Source: Antarcticimicrobium luteum (GTDB lineage Bacteria > Pseudomonadota > Alphaproteobacteria > Rhodobacterales > Rhodobacteraceae). Taken from it: DNA of 64,000 nucleotides. Positions 1 through 8,188 of this stretch are shown here, in pieces. Made by a program: the position numbers and the translations under genes. The stretch covers positions 62,001 to 126,000 of the forward strand of contig NZ_SMUV01000068.1 of assembly GCF_004358185.1 (NCBI RefSeq), read 5' to 3'. The notes beneath the pieces were generated by a model. That model ran no database searches. It saw nothing but the letters and a program-made list of their open reading frames with translations, and was not told where the DNA came from. Each line of letters begins with the position of its first letter. Position 1 is the stretch's first letter.

Positions 1-456
1 CGAAGCGAGCTGACCCGGACCATGGGTCATCAAACCGATCAGTTTCACCCCGCGGTGTTCGTCCAGCCCGGCAAAATGGTCCTGATAAACCTGCCAGTAG
101 GCCGCCGAAAGTGTGGCGGAATCGGCATCATACCCCGGCAATTCGATCATCTGGGCGGAAACGAAGCGGCCGGGATTATAGCCGTGGAAAATCCAGGTTA
201 GATCCGCGGCACCGTCGAGGATCATGTCAAACTGCGCGGGCGGCGGCGCAAGGTTCAGTTTCAGGTCGGTCGTGATCCGCCCATCGGTTGCCTCTTCGAT
301 GAGTCTCGTGATCTGTGGCCACATCGAAACATTTATCCCTGAGGTCGGCGGCCCCCAGCTTGAGATCGTTAACGTATATTTGGCTTCGGCCTGGGCGGAC
401 GCGCCTCCCAGGCCGAGCGCCACCGCAATCGCAGCAACAATCGGTTTCAATTTCAT
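1..456 (-). CDS. TRAP transporter substrate-binding protein, DctP family (C-terminus outside window)
   Basis: This is a periplasmic solute-binding protein of a TRAP transporter. The 152 visible residues begin with a Sec signal peptide: a short basic start, a hydrophobic Ala/Leu/Gly core, and an Ala-Gln-Ala cleavage site near residue 22. The mature part starts with a beta strand of the type usual in the DctP fold. The ATG at 456 is preceded by AAGGAG at a good distance. The reading frame runs off the left window edge, so the remaining two thirds and the permease genes are not visible. It lies 29 bp downstream of the amidase on the same strand and is probably co-transcribed with it, so the imported solute may be an amide or a related acid. 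The ligand cannot be read from the sequence. Confidence 0.75.
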   Translation of the reverse strand, partial: MKLKPIVAAIAVALGLGGASAQAEAKYTLTISSWGPPTSGINVSMWPQITRLIEEATDGRITTDLKLNLAPPPAQFDMILDGAADLTWIFHGYNPGRFVSAQMIELPGYDADSATLSAAYWQVYQDHFAGLDEHRGVKLIGLMTHGPGQLAS

Positions 457-485
457 GATCTTCTCCTTGTTGGACCAGTGGTTTG

Positions 486-1910
486 TTATCTCGCCTCTGG
501 CGGGATCAGCGGCCAGGGACGGGTTTCTTCGAAAAAGGCTGCAAGGTGCAACAACAGATCCTCCCGACCGGCCTGCGCGGTGAGTTGCACTCCGATGGGC
601 CGCCCGTCGCTGTGACGTGCAAGCGGCAGCGACATCGCCGGAAGGCCAAGTACATTCTGCGCGACGGTGTGCTGGAAGGCAGGCGCCATGCCGCGCTCAA
701 TATGGTCGCGGAAATCTGTGGAGGGCGTCGGCAGATCGGCGATCCGGGGCGCGGCTGCGGGGGTCACCGGGCTGAGCCAGATGTCATAGGCCTCCAGCGC
801 CTCGCCCATCTGGCGACGGCTCCGGTTCAAGTGATCGATCGCAGCAAGAAAGTGGGCCAGATCGATGCGTCTCGACCACTCATAGGCGGCCAATGCGACC
901 GGACCGAAAACGGTTTCATCGATTTTGCGGCCCTGTGCCGTCGCCACCCGGTCGGATTGATCCGCGAAGCCCGCGAGCCAGACCTCGGTCAACGCGACAA
1001 GGCTCTCAATTCCGTCCAGCGGGTCGCCGAACTCTTCCACAAAATGGCCCGCCTGCTCCAGAAGACCTGCGACATCGCGAAGTGCCGCGGCGGTTTCAGG
1101 CTCGACCGGAATGCCCATGCGACCTTCGACAGAGACCGCAATGCGCAACGAACCGCCCACACCACCGTTCCCAAGTGAGGCCAGAAACGATCCTTCCGGC
1201 GTCGGGATACGGAACGGATCACCCGGAAAGGGGCGTGATAGCGCATCGAGAGTGGCGGCCGCGTCCCGTACCGTCCGGGTCAGGAACATGTTGGTGGCAA
1301 GGCCAAAGCCGCCTTCATCCTTTGCAGGGCCTGAACTGACGCGCCCGCGCGACGGCTTCAGCCCGACACACCCGCACCAGGCCGCAGGAACGCGGATCGA
1401 GCCGGCAATGTCCGAGCCATGGGCAACTGGCACCGCGCCACTGGCAACCGCTGCTGCGGCCCCGCCGCTGGAGCCTCCCGGCGACCGCTCAGTTGCCCAG
1501 GGATTGCGCACGTCGCCGGTCAGCAGGTTGGAAGTGTGCCCTTCCAGCGAGAACTCCGGCGCCGAGGAGACGCCGATCACATCCATCCCGGCCCGCTGAA
1601 TCCCGAGGCCGACATGGCTGCTTTGTGCGGATGTCTGACATTGATAGAGGCGGCTTCCAAAACAAACCGGGTCGCCTGCGATATGACCGTTGATGTCCTT
1701 GATCAGGGTCGGAACCCCGCAGAGCGCACCGTCTTCCCGCGTTGGCTCCGAGGCATCAGCCTTCAACGCCAGGGCAAAGTTGAATTTCGCGTTTGCCGCA
1801 GCAGCCGCCCGCACAGCCGCTTCATGGACCTCATCACGGCCAGCCTCGCCGCTGCGGATCATTTGCGCGAGGGTTGTGGCGTCGGAACGGGAATAGGTTT
1901 CGGGGGTCAT
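486..1910 (-). CDS. Amidase signature family enzyme
   Basis: This is a 474-residue amidase of the Ser-cisSer-Lys family, which hydrolyses a C-N amide bond. The triad is visible as Lys71 in the PTLIKD stretch, Ser147 in the GGSSGG glycine/serine loop and Ser171 in the GSDIAGSIR segment; length and order fit the family. The frame stays open upstream to 2468, but family homology starts at about residue 1 of the ATG at 1910. An ATG at 1952 would add 14 residues, and neither start has a strong ribosome site. The upstream extension lies opposite a transposase remnant, so the native promoter or N-terminus may have been disturbed by insertion. Substrate is unknown; the neighbouring TRAP binding protein suggests uptake and hydrolysis of an external amide. 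Confidence 0.85.
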   Translation of the reverse strand: MTPETYSRSDATTLAQMIRSGEAGRDEVHEAAVRAAAAANAKFNFALALKADASEPTREDGALCGVPTLIKDINGHIAGDPVCFGSRLYQCQTSAQSSHVGLGIQRAGMDVIGVSSAPEFSLEGHTSNLLTGDVRNPWATERSPGGSSGGAAAAVASGAVPVAHGSDIAGSIRVPAAWCGCVGLKPSRGRVSSGPAKDEGGFGLATNMFLTRTVRDAAATLDALSRPFPGDPFRIPTPEGSFLASLGNGGVGGSLRIAVSVEGRMGIPVEPETAAALRDVAGLLEQAGHFVEEFGDPLDGIESLVALTEVWLAGFADQSDRVATAQGRKIDETVFGPVALAAYEWSRRIDLAHFLAAIDHLNRSRRQMGEALEAYDIWLSPVTPAAAPRIADLPTPSTDFRDHIERGMAPAFQHTVAQNVLGLPAMSLPLARHSDGRPIGVQLTAQAGREDLLLHLAAFFEETRPWPLIPPEAR

Positions 1911-1988
1911 ACCGGAAAAGAGCCGCGCGTTGTTGTTGCTACCCGCCCCCATAGTTAGCCGGCGCCCCCCAAACCTGAGGTATACTGA

Positions 1989-2432
1989 GATACAAGATCC
2001 GGAACTCGGGTTCAGATGCGCGAGTTGTGGCTCCGGCCAGAGCAACCCGACCTCGCTCCGTTCGTCGATGAAATCCGTGCGCGCTGTGCCAGTGAAGGGC
2101 TCAATCCTCCAGCTTATGTCAGCGTGGCCAAGCGGATCCCGCACCTGTTCACCCACGAGGAGATTGCACGTCGCAGGCTTTCCGGCGGCAAGTATCTTCA
2201 TCGCCTGAAACTTCGTCCGGGATGCATCAGTGCGAGACAGGCCCTCGACGTCGTCCAGATCGACCACAGGCCCGCGGATATTCAATTCATAGAGGTAGTC
2301 GACGATCACCACGTTTTCGTGGGACGTCCCTACCTGAAACGCCCGGTGGTAGGACAAGACACTCATCCGATGCGAAATCGCGGTGAGGGTGGAAGGGGGC
2401 CAAATCGGCGAAAGCACAGCTGCGGGAAATGA
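1989..2432 (+). pseudogene. Remnant of a Mu/TnsB-type DDE transposase
   Basis: The frame after the TGA at 1986 encodes about 147 residues. They contain a helix-rich DNA-binding stretch (THEEIARRRLSGG) followed by DVVQIDHRPADI, the hallmark of the first catalytic aspartate in Mu A/TnsB/IstA-like integrase cores (usual form VVQIDHTP), and then GRPYL where the family has GRPWL. The downstream DDE core with the second Asp and the Glu is missing and the frame ends in unrelated residues. It is therefore a decayed fragment of a much larger transposase. It lies against the 5' end of the amidase on the opposite strand and marks an old insertion boundary. Confidence 0.6.
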
Positions 2433-2508
2433 CCCATGCCCGGCACAACACAGCGGCCAGGAAATCATCTCAGGATCAGGCGACGGATTTGGTGCCCTCG
2501 TGTCGATG

Positions 2509-2655
2509 CTATTGAACCCACTTGTTCAATGTCGAATGCCCAACCCCAAATCTGATGCCGCTTGTGGTCTTGTCAGACCAATGGTCGTTGCGATTCGTAA
2601 AGCACCACGACGAAACTCGTCTGTTTAGTTCGTTGCCATTCTCGGTCTCCTTCAT
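2509..2655 (-). pseudogene. Possible transposase OrfA helix-turn-helix remnant
   Basis: A short frame of 48 residues ends in FGVGHSTLNKWVQ, which resembles the recognition helix of OrfA proteins from IS3-like elements. The rest of the frame is not recognisable, and nothing after it continues an insertion sequence. The surrounding 400 bp (about 2435-2834) contain no other credible gene. Together with the TnsB-like fragment this suggests a graveyard of mobile-element pieces. The call rests on one motif only. Confidence 0.25.
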
Positions 2656-2834
2656 AGCAAACATTGCTCGAAAGAGACCGGAACTAAAACGGGGCAAGAC
2701 CAGGCACAGACCCGCCATGCTCGGCTCCTGGCCAATCTGTTCGCTCCTCTATAGCGAAGCCGCGTCGTCCCCCTGTCCCCCGGGAAGGGAATGCCTGGGG
2801 TCTGGACCTCGGTAACGGGACCAGCCAACGCGCG

Positions 2835-3989
2835 CTATCGGAGCTGTTTCAAGCCCATCAGACCCGCGATCAAGTTCCTGAGCGTCTCCGAGGTCCCCGC
2901 GGCAATGGTGGCGCTGCGGGCATCGCGGAAATGCCGCTCCATCGCATATTCCCGGCTCAGCCCGTAGGCCCCCATTAGCTGCACCCCCTCGCCCGCCACA
3001 TGGACATAGGTTTCCGAAGCGAAGAGCTTGGCCTCGGAGATCTCGCGCAGCGCGTCCTCGCCCCGCGACGACAGCCAGCTCGCCCGGAGCATGAGCATCC
3101 GTGCTGCATCGACCCGTGTCTGCATATCCGCGATGCGGTGCGAAATCGCCTGAAAGGTGCCGATCGGCTGGCCGAACTGCTGGCGCTCCATCGCATAGGC
3201 GGCGATCAGGTCAACCACCCCCTGCGCCCCACCGCAGCTGCTGGCGGCGGAAACCGCGCGCTCGTATTGCAGCCCCGACATCAGGCATTGCCAGCCATGA
3301 CCCTCGCCGCCGATCAGCTGATCCTCGGGCACGAAGGCATCCTCGAAAAAGATTTCATAGGTCCCGCTGCAGCGCCGCCCCAGCATGTCGAGCTTGCGTA
3401 GCGTCACCCCCGGCGCCCGGGCATCGATCAAGAACATCGAAACGCCGTCCCGGTGCGACACCGTCTTGTCGGTTTTCGCATAGAGGCAGAGATAAGCGTC
3501 CTTCAGCCCCGCCCCGGTGACCCAGAGCTTTTGCCCGTTCAGAAGATAGCCGCCCTCGGTCCGGCTGGCAAAGGTACTCATGGCGGTGGCGTCGGAGCCC
3601 GCGCCGGGCTCCGAGATGCCGATCAGCATCTTGATCTCGCCGCTCAGCAGCGGCGGTAGCCAGCGGCGCTTCTGCGCCTCTCTGCCGTTGCGCAGAATGT
3701 TGAACCCACAAAAGATCGCACTGGAATAGGGCATGCAGAGGTCGGCACTCGACTTGGAGAGTTCCTCGACCAGCAGGGCCACATCCGCCGCATCGCCACC
3801 TAGTCCGCCGTATTCCTCGGGGAACGGAAACTGGATCAGCCCGGCCTCGGCCCATTTGGCGTAAAGCTCTTCGGGATACTGGCGGTCCAGATCCCATTTG
3901 CCGATCTCGGCCGGATCCGCATGGCGGCTCATCAGCGTCGATGTGGTATCGAGCAGCATCTTTTGTTCTTCGGAAACGGAAAAATCCAT
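2835..3989 (-). CDS. Acyl-CoA dehydrogenase (aryl-propanoyl-CoA type, HcaD-like role)
   Basis: A 384-residue FAD-dependent acyl-CoA dehydrogenase. It shows the signature ISEPGAGSD (125-133), QFGQPIG (271-277) and the C-terminal GTSETLRN (365-372). The residue aligned with the catalytic Glu of medium-chain enzymes appears to be Ala364. Glu243 in YERA lies where isovaleryl-CoA dehydrogenase carries its base, so that Glu is the likely catalyst. The ATG at 3989 overlaps the stop of the CoA ligase by one base (TAATG), and AGGAG precedes it. Being third in an operon with a feruloyl-CoA-type ligase and hydratase-lyase, it probably oxidises dihydroferuloyl- or dihydrocoumaroyl-CoA to the cinnamoyl form, as inferred for the Acinetobacter hca cluster. 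The substrate assignment rests on context only. Confidence 0.8.
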   Translation of the reverse strand: MDFSVSEEQKMLLDTTSTLMSRHADPAEIGKWDLDRQYPEELYAKWAEAGLIQFPFPEEYGGLGGDAADVALLVEELSKSSADLCMPYSSAIFCGFNILRNGREAQKRRWLPPLLSGEIKMLIGISEPGAGSDATAMSTFASRTEGGYLLNGQKLWVTGAGLKDAYLCLYAKTDKTVSHRDGVSMFLIDARAPGVTLRKLDMLGRRCSGTYEIFFEDAFVPEDQLIGGEGHGWQCLMSGLQYERAVSAASSCGGAQGVVDLIAAYAMERQQFGQPIGTFQAISHRIADMQTRVDAARMLMLRASWLSSRGEDALREISEAKLFASETYVHVAGEGVQLMGAYGLSREYAMERHFRDARSATIAAGTSETLRNLIAGLMGLKQLR

Positions 3990-6094
3990 TACTCCTGCTC
4001 CTTCCTGACAGAAATCAGCGCATCGACGGCGCAGACGCCGTCCCCTTCGGGGTAGGCAAACAGCGGGTTGATCTCGACCTCGGCCACCTGCGGATGGGCC
4101 GCCGCGAAATCCCCCAGTGCGCAGACCGCACGGGCGATCGCAGGCAGGTCGCAGGGTGGTGCCCCCCGGAACCCTTTCAGAAGTGCGGCACCATTCAGCC
4201 CCTCCAGCGCGGCAATTACCTCGGCCTCCGAGCAGTCGGCAGACAACAGCCGGAGGTCTTTCAGCAATTCGGCCTGAACCCCGCCAAGCCCCACCAGCAC
4301 GACAGGCCCCCAAAGCGGATCGTCGCGCGCGCCCGCGATCAGCTCCACCCCCATCCGTGCCATCGGCTCGATCAGCACGCCCTCGGACGTCACCCCCGGC
4401 GCAAGGCGGGCGATATTGGCATGGAGTTCTTCATAGGCGGCACGCAGTGCGGCCTCGTCCTTCAGGCTGAGGAACACACCGCCCACGTCGCTCTTGTGCG
4501 GCAACGCGGCCGAGAGCACCTTCATCGCAACCGGATAGCCCAGATCGGCAGCCGCGGCGGCAGCCTCATCCGCGCTGCCTGCGGCGCGGAACGGCGGCAC
4601 CGGCAGACCGGCTTCGGCTAGCAGCGTCTTGGACTGCGCCTCCGACAACGTGCCCTCGGGCAGATCCGCAGCCGCCGGCGCCGGCAGGCGGCGCGCCTCG
4701 GCCCCTGAACGGGGCGCAGTCAGAACCGGCAGCGCCCGCACCACCCGTTCGGGCGAACGATAGAAGGGAATGCCCAGATCGCGCATCTGCCCGATCAACT
4801 CCTGCCCGATCTCGGCGTCGTCGCCGACCATGGCGAAGATCACCGGCTTGGACGGACGGTAAGCCCGGAGGATTTCCAACAGCGGCGGCAGCTTGCGTTT
4901 GGCCATGGTGCGGCTTGTCAGGCTAATGCCGAACATGATGGTGCCGATCCGGTCGTCGACCTCCAGCGCGGCGACCGCCTGCCGGTAGATGTCGGGATTG
5001 ATCATCGCCTGTGCCGTCAGGTCCAGCGGATTGGTCGCATTGATGAACCCCGGCGCGATGGCGGCGAGCGCCTCGGCAACCGCGCCTTCGGGATGCGGCA
5101 GCGGCACATGTTGCTCTTCGCAATAGTCGAGCAGCTGCGCGCTCAGAGCACCGGATTCGCCGATTACCCCAAGCCCCGGCGCTGACGGAAAACCATACAG
5201 CTGGACGAATTCGGTAACGTCGATCAGCTGCTCGATGGTATCGACCAGCGTCACGCCCTTGGCCTGCGCTTTGGCGCGCATCACCGCGTTGTCGCCGGCC
5301 AGCGCCCCGGTGTGGGTGCGCGCGGCCTCGCGCGCGGCACCGGATTTGCCCGGATGCAGCATCACGATGGGCTTGCCGATGTGCCGCGCGCGCCCGGCCA
5401 GCGCCAGGAACCGCTGCGGGTCGCGCAGCTGTTCGGCAATCATGCAGATCACCCGGGTGTCGTCGTCGTCGAGCAGGAATTCGAGGAAATCCTCGATCCC
5501 GTTGGCCGCCTCGTTCCCGGTCGAGATGGCATAGCTCACATCCCGCTCGCGCCCGTGAAAGGCGCCGCGCACGACTACGGCCATCGCCCCGCTTTGCGAG
5601 ATCACGCCGATTCCCGGCCCGGCGATATCGCGCTGATCGGTGGCGCTGAAACTGAGGTGGATGGCATCGACGTAATTCATCATGCCGAGGCAGTTGGGTC
5701 CTTCGACAACCATCCCCGCCGCATGGGCGATCTCGCGAATACGCTCTTGCGCCTGCCGGCCGTCTTCGCCCAGCTCGGCGAAACCGGCGGAAAAGATAAT
5801 GATCCCGCCCACGCCCTTGGCGGCACAGGCTTCGACCGCCGGCAGAATCGCCTTGGCCGGCATCGCCAGAACCACGCAATCGACACCCTCGGGCAGCTCG
5901 TCCACCGAAGCGACGGTCGGCCGCCCTTCGATCTGGGCCTCCTTGTGGTGGATCACATGCAGAGCGCCCGCGAACCCGTAGCGCGCGAGATTGTCCAGCA
6001 CGATATTGGCAAGTGATTTCTTCTTCGCCGATGCCCCGGCAACCGCGATGGACCGCGGCCGGAGCAGGCGCACGATGGATGGCCTGACTGTCAT
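3989..6094 (-). CDS. ADP-forming acyl-CoA synthetase, feruloyl-CoA synthetase (FerA-like)
   Basis: A 701-residue fused alpha-beta NDP-forming acyl-CoA synthetase, which makes an acyl-CoA from acid, CoA and ATP. An N-terminal CoA-binding domain (IAVAGAS near 16-22) is followed by a succinyl-CoA-synthetase-like domain with SQSGAM (167-171). The predicted phosphohistidine is His261 in the THTGALAG motif, and a C-terminal ATP-grasp domain carries PVAMKVLS and HKSDVGGV. I chose the ATG at 6094, which has AGGGAGG upstream, rather than a start 22 codons earlier. Adjacent hydroxycinnamoyl-CoA hydratase-lyase makes ferulate, p-coumarate or caffeate the likely substrate. FerA of Sphingobium SYK-6 is known to belong to this ADP-forming family, unlike the AMP-forming Pseudomonas Fcs. 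A generic acetate ligase role is the alternative. Confidence 0.8.
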   Translation of the reverse strand: MTVRPSIVRLLRPRSIAVAGASAKKKSLANIVLDNLARYGFAGALHVIHHKEAQIEGRPTVASVDELPEGVDCVVLAMPAKAILPAVEACAAKGVGGIIIFSAGFAELGEDGRQAQERIREIAHAAGMVVEGPNCLGMMNYVDAIHLSFSATDQRDIAGPGIGVISQSGAMAVVVRGAFHGRERDVSYAISTGNEAANGIEDFLEFLLDDDDTRVICMIAEQLRDPQRFLALAGRARHIGKPIVMLHPGKSGAAREAARTHTGALAGDNAVMRAKAQAKGVTLVDTIEQLIDVTEFVQLYGFPSAPGLGVIGESGALSAQLLDYCEEQHVPLPHPEGAVAEALAAIAPGFINATNPLDLTAQAMINPDIYRQAVAALEVDDRIGTIMFGISLTSRTMAKRKLPPLLEILRAYRPSKPVIFAMVGDDAEIGQELIGQMRDLGIPFYRSPERVVRALPVLTAPRSGAEARRLPAPAAADLPEGTLSEAQSKTLLAEAGLPVPPFRAAGSADEAAAAAADLGYPVAMKVLSAALPHKSDVGGVFLSLKDEAALRAAYEELHANIARLAPGVTSEGVLIEPMARMGVELIAGARDDPLWGPVVLVGLGGVQAELLKDLRLLSADCSEAEVIAALEGLNGAALLKGFRGAPPCDLPAIARAVCALGDFAAAHPQVAEVEINPLFAYPEGDGVCAVDALISVRKEQE

Positions 6095-6169
6095 TCCTGT
6101 CCTCCCTGTGCCGGCACGCGTCCGCCCTCGCGGTCGCGCACCGGCACCGTTTTCATCCAAAGCCCGGGA

Positions 6170-7012
6170 TCAGTCCCGCGAATAGGCGCCAAGGCCCGGC
6201 TTGTAGGTCTTGTCTTCGAGGAACTGTTTGATCCCCTCGTGACGCCCTTTCTCCGGATCCATAAAGGTGGTCTGGTCGCCCTTGGCCATCAGGTATTCGC
6301 CCGCCTGTTCCCAGTTCATTTCCTGGATATAGCGATAGCTCAGCTTGGTGTTGCGCAGAACCAGCGGGTTCTTCTCCAGCAGCACTTTCGCCACCTCGCG
6401 GGTACGCTCCATCAGCTTGTCGGCGGGAACCGATTCATTGACCAGCCCCAGTTCCTTGGCTTTCTGGCCTTTGAAAGTCTCGCCGGTCATCATGTAGTAG
6501 AGCGCCTGGCGGTCGTTCACCAGCGTCTGCACCGCCTTGGGCACCACACCGCCGGGGATGATGCCCCAGTTCACCTCGGACAGACCATAGGTCGCGTCGT
6601 CCGAGGAGATCGCCAGATCGCAGCAGATCAGCGGCGTAAAGGCACCGCCGAAGCACCAGCCATTGACCATGGCGATGGTCGGCTTGCCGTACATCATCAG
6701 CCGTCGCCACTGCCAGTCGCGGTTCTCGCGATAGGCGCGCTTGCGGTGCAGGTCGGTCATGCCGTCGGTTTCGCGGAAGAACCCCTTGAGGTCCATACCG
6801 GCGGAAAACGCATCGCCTTCGCCAGTGAGGACGAAAACGCCGCAGCGATCATCCAGCTCCAGCGCGTCCATCACCTCATTCATCTCGATGGCCAGCTCAA
6901 GGCTCATCGCGTTGCGCTTCTCCGGCCGGTTGAGACGCACCCAAGCGATGCCGTCCTCAAACTCCACCGTCACGTTCTTGCCGCCCGGCACACCTTCAGC
7001 AGTCTGTCTCAT
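6170..7012 (-). CDS. ech: p-Hydroxycinnamoyl-CoA hydratase/lyase (feruloyl-CoA hydratase-lyase)
   Basis: A 280-residue crotonase-superfamily enzyme that hydrates feruloyl-, coumaroyl- or caffeoyl-CoA and cleaves it to the aromatic aldehyde plus acetyl-CoA. It is recognisable through NVTVEFEDGIAWV near residue 13, MVNGWCFGGAF (115-125) and LSEVNWGI (144-151). Glu146 and Trp149 match catalytic and substrate-pocket residues of Pseudomonas HCHL, and Tyr240 matches its phenol-binding tyrosine. FTPL replaces the usual FSPL, putting a Thr at that pocket position. The ATG at 7012 is preceded by GGAGGAG. It is the first gene of a leftward operon with ligase and dehydrogenase, behind a strong promoter with a palindromic operator. 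No vanillin dehydrogenase is adjacent; the aldehyde dehydrogenase at 26.3 kb or one elsewhere could oxidise the aldehyde. Confidence 0.92.
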   Translation of the reverse strand: MRQTAEGVPGGKNVTVEFEDGIAWVRLNRPEKRNAMSLELAIEMNEVMDALELDDRCGVFVLTGEGDAFSAGMDLKGFFRETDGMTDLHRKRAYRENRDWQWRRLMMYGKPTIAMVNGWCFGGAFTPLICCDLAISSDDATYGLSEVNWGIIPGGVVPKAVQTLVNDRQALYYMMTGETFKGQKAKELGLVNESVPADKLMERTREVAKVLLEKNPLVLRNTKLSYRYIQEMNWEQAGEYLMAKGDQTTFMDPEKGRHEGIKQFLEDKTYKPGLGAYSRD

Positions 7013-7034
7013 GGGACTCCTCCAAAATTCAACC

Positions 7035-7059
7035 CCTAACTGATACAATATCAGTTAGG
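7035..7059. promoter_or_regulatory. Perfect 25-bp palindromic operator
   Basis: Two 11-bp arms, CCTAACTGATA and TATCAGTTAGG, are exact reverse complements separated by CAA. The site begins immediately after the predicted transcription start of the hydratase-lyase operon and ends 22 bp before its ATG, so a bound protein would block initiation or early elongation. Hydroxycinnamate operons in several proteobacteria are controlled by MarR repressors (CouR, FerC, HcaR) that release DNA on binding the CoA thioester. The nearest MarR gene here is at 11420-11878. Confidence 0.75.
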
Positions 7060-7067
7060 CTTATAAA

Positions 7068-7096
7068 TTAATACGAATCCGAATTCTCCCTGTCAA
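7068..7096 (-). promoter_or_regulatory. Sigma70-like promoter of the hydroxycinnamate operon
   Basis: On the minus strand a consensus -35 TTGACA (7096-7091) is separated by 17 bp from TATTAA (7073-7068). This places +1 near 7061, just before the palindromic operator and about 50 bp upstream of the hydratase-lyase ATG. Confidence 0.65.
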
Positions 7097-7195
7097 GCCG
7101 CCGTTGCACGGCATCTTTCGGGCGCAAGGACAAACGGTACGGCAATGTCAGGCAACGGAATTATTGCCGAAACGAGATGGCATAAATCGCAAACT

Positions 7196-7219
7196 CATCT
7201 GTTTTTGAGATGTTTTTTT
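7196..7219 (+). other. Short stem followed by T7 in the leader of the first gentisate module
   Basis: CATCT (7196-7200) and AGATG (7208-7212) can pair around a 7-nt loop and are followed directly by seven T residues. The layout is that of an intrinsic terminator or attenuator, about 65 bp before the FAH gene. The stem is only 5 bp and AT-rich, so it may be weak or accidental. The preceding stretch also contains GGCAA/TTGCC arms (7151-7168), a possible regulator site. Confidence 0.25.
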
Positions 7220-7282
7220 GCTTCTACCCTGCGCCCGAAAGGCGGTTTGCGCCGAATGAAAATTTCAGGAGAGACAGAACAC

Positions 7283-8167
7283 ATGAAGATCGCACGTTTC
7301 GACGGAGGCAAGATCGGGGTCATCGCCGGGGAGGAGATCACCGACGTCACCGCGCTGTGTAATGTGGATGCGGCAGAATGGCCGCCGGTCGGCCCGCTGC
7401 GGATGATCGCGGAGTTCGACGGGCTCAAGGAGAAACTGGAGGACGCCGTCAAGACCGGCCCGGCGATTCCGCTGGCCGATGTGACGCTGGAAACCCCGGT
7501 GCCCTGGCCGAACAAGCTGATCGCCTATCCGGTCAACTACCACGACCACGCCAAGGAGATGACCTCGACCGGCCTCGCCAATATCCAGGGCTTCTTTCTC
7601 AAGGCCAACTCTTCGATCATCGGCCCCAATGACAAGATCGCCACGCCGAATATCGCCGGGCGCGAATTCCACCACGAATGCGAAATCGCGCTGATCATCG
7701 GTAAGACCTGCCGCGATGTCTCGCCCGAAGAGGCGCTGGACTATGTCTTCGGCTATTCCTGCCTGATGGACATCACCGTGCGCGGCAAGGAAGAGCGCGT
7801 GATGCGCAAATCCTACGACACCTTTACCCCCATCGGGCCGTGGATCGTGACCGCGGACGAGATCGCCGATGTGGCCGATATCGAGATGAAGCTCTGGGTC
7901 AACGACGAGCTGCGCCAGCATGCCAACAGCCGCGACCTGATCGTCGACATGCCCGACATGGTGTCGATCGCCTCCTCGGCCATGACCCTCTATCCCGGCG
8001 ACATCATCGCCACCGGCACGCCCGCGGGCGTGGGGCCGATCCAGCCCGGCGATACCGTCACCATCGAGGTCGAGGGCATCGGACGAATGTCGCTGCCGGT
8101 GGTGGCGGGCGACTGCGGCGCCAATGTGGTGTTCGACAAACCCTATGAATTCAAACGCGGCATCTGA
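7283..8167 (+). CDS. Fumarylacetoacetate hydrolase-family enzyme, maleylpyruvate/fumarylpyruvate hydrolase (module A)
   Basis: A 294-residue FAH-family C-C hydrolase that would split the ring-cleavage product of gentisate into pyruvate and maleate or fumarate. FAH features are the NYHDHAKEM segment near residue 90, the acidic metal-binding region EFHHECEIALIIGK, and the C-terminal GDIIATGTPAGVG glycine loop. I chose the ATG at 7283, nine codons inside a longer frame, because the paralogue of module B starts at the same MK(I/L)ARFD sequence and AGGAG lies upstream. It leads a three-gene set with dioxygenase and monooxygenase. No maleylpyruvate isomerase gene is nearby, so direct hydrolysis of maleylpyruvate is the likelier chemistry. 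Its closest relative in the window is the protein at 18077-18976. Confidence 0.85.
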   Translation: MKIARFDGGKIGVIAGEEITDVTALCNVDAAEWPPVGPLRMIAEFDGLKEKLEDAVKTGPAIPLADVTLETPVPWPNKLIAYPVNYHDHAKEMTSTGLANIQGFFLKANSSIIGPNDKIATPNIAGREFHHECEIALIIGKTCRDVSPEEALDYVFGYSCLMDITVRGKEERVMRKSYDTFTPIGPWIVTADEIADVADIEMKLWVNDELRQHANSRDLIVDMPDMVSIASSAMTLYPGDIIATGTPAGVGPIQPGDTVTIEVEGIGRMSLPVVAGDCGANVVFDKPYEFKRGI

Positions 8168-8188
8168 GACCAAGGAAGGATCCATCGC

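Noticed and set aside
1953-2468. Minus-strand frame continuing 170 codons upstream of the amidase
   Set aside because: Family homology starts near 1910 and the opposite strand carries transposase motifs; the extension has no recognisable domain.
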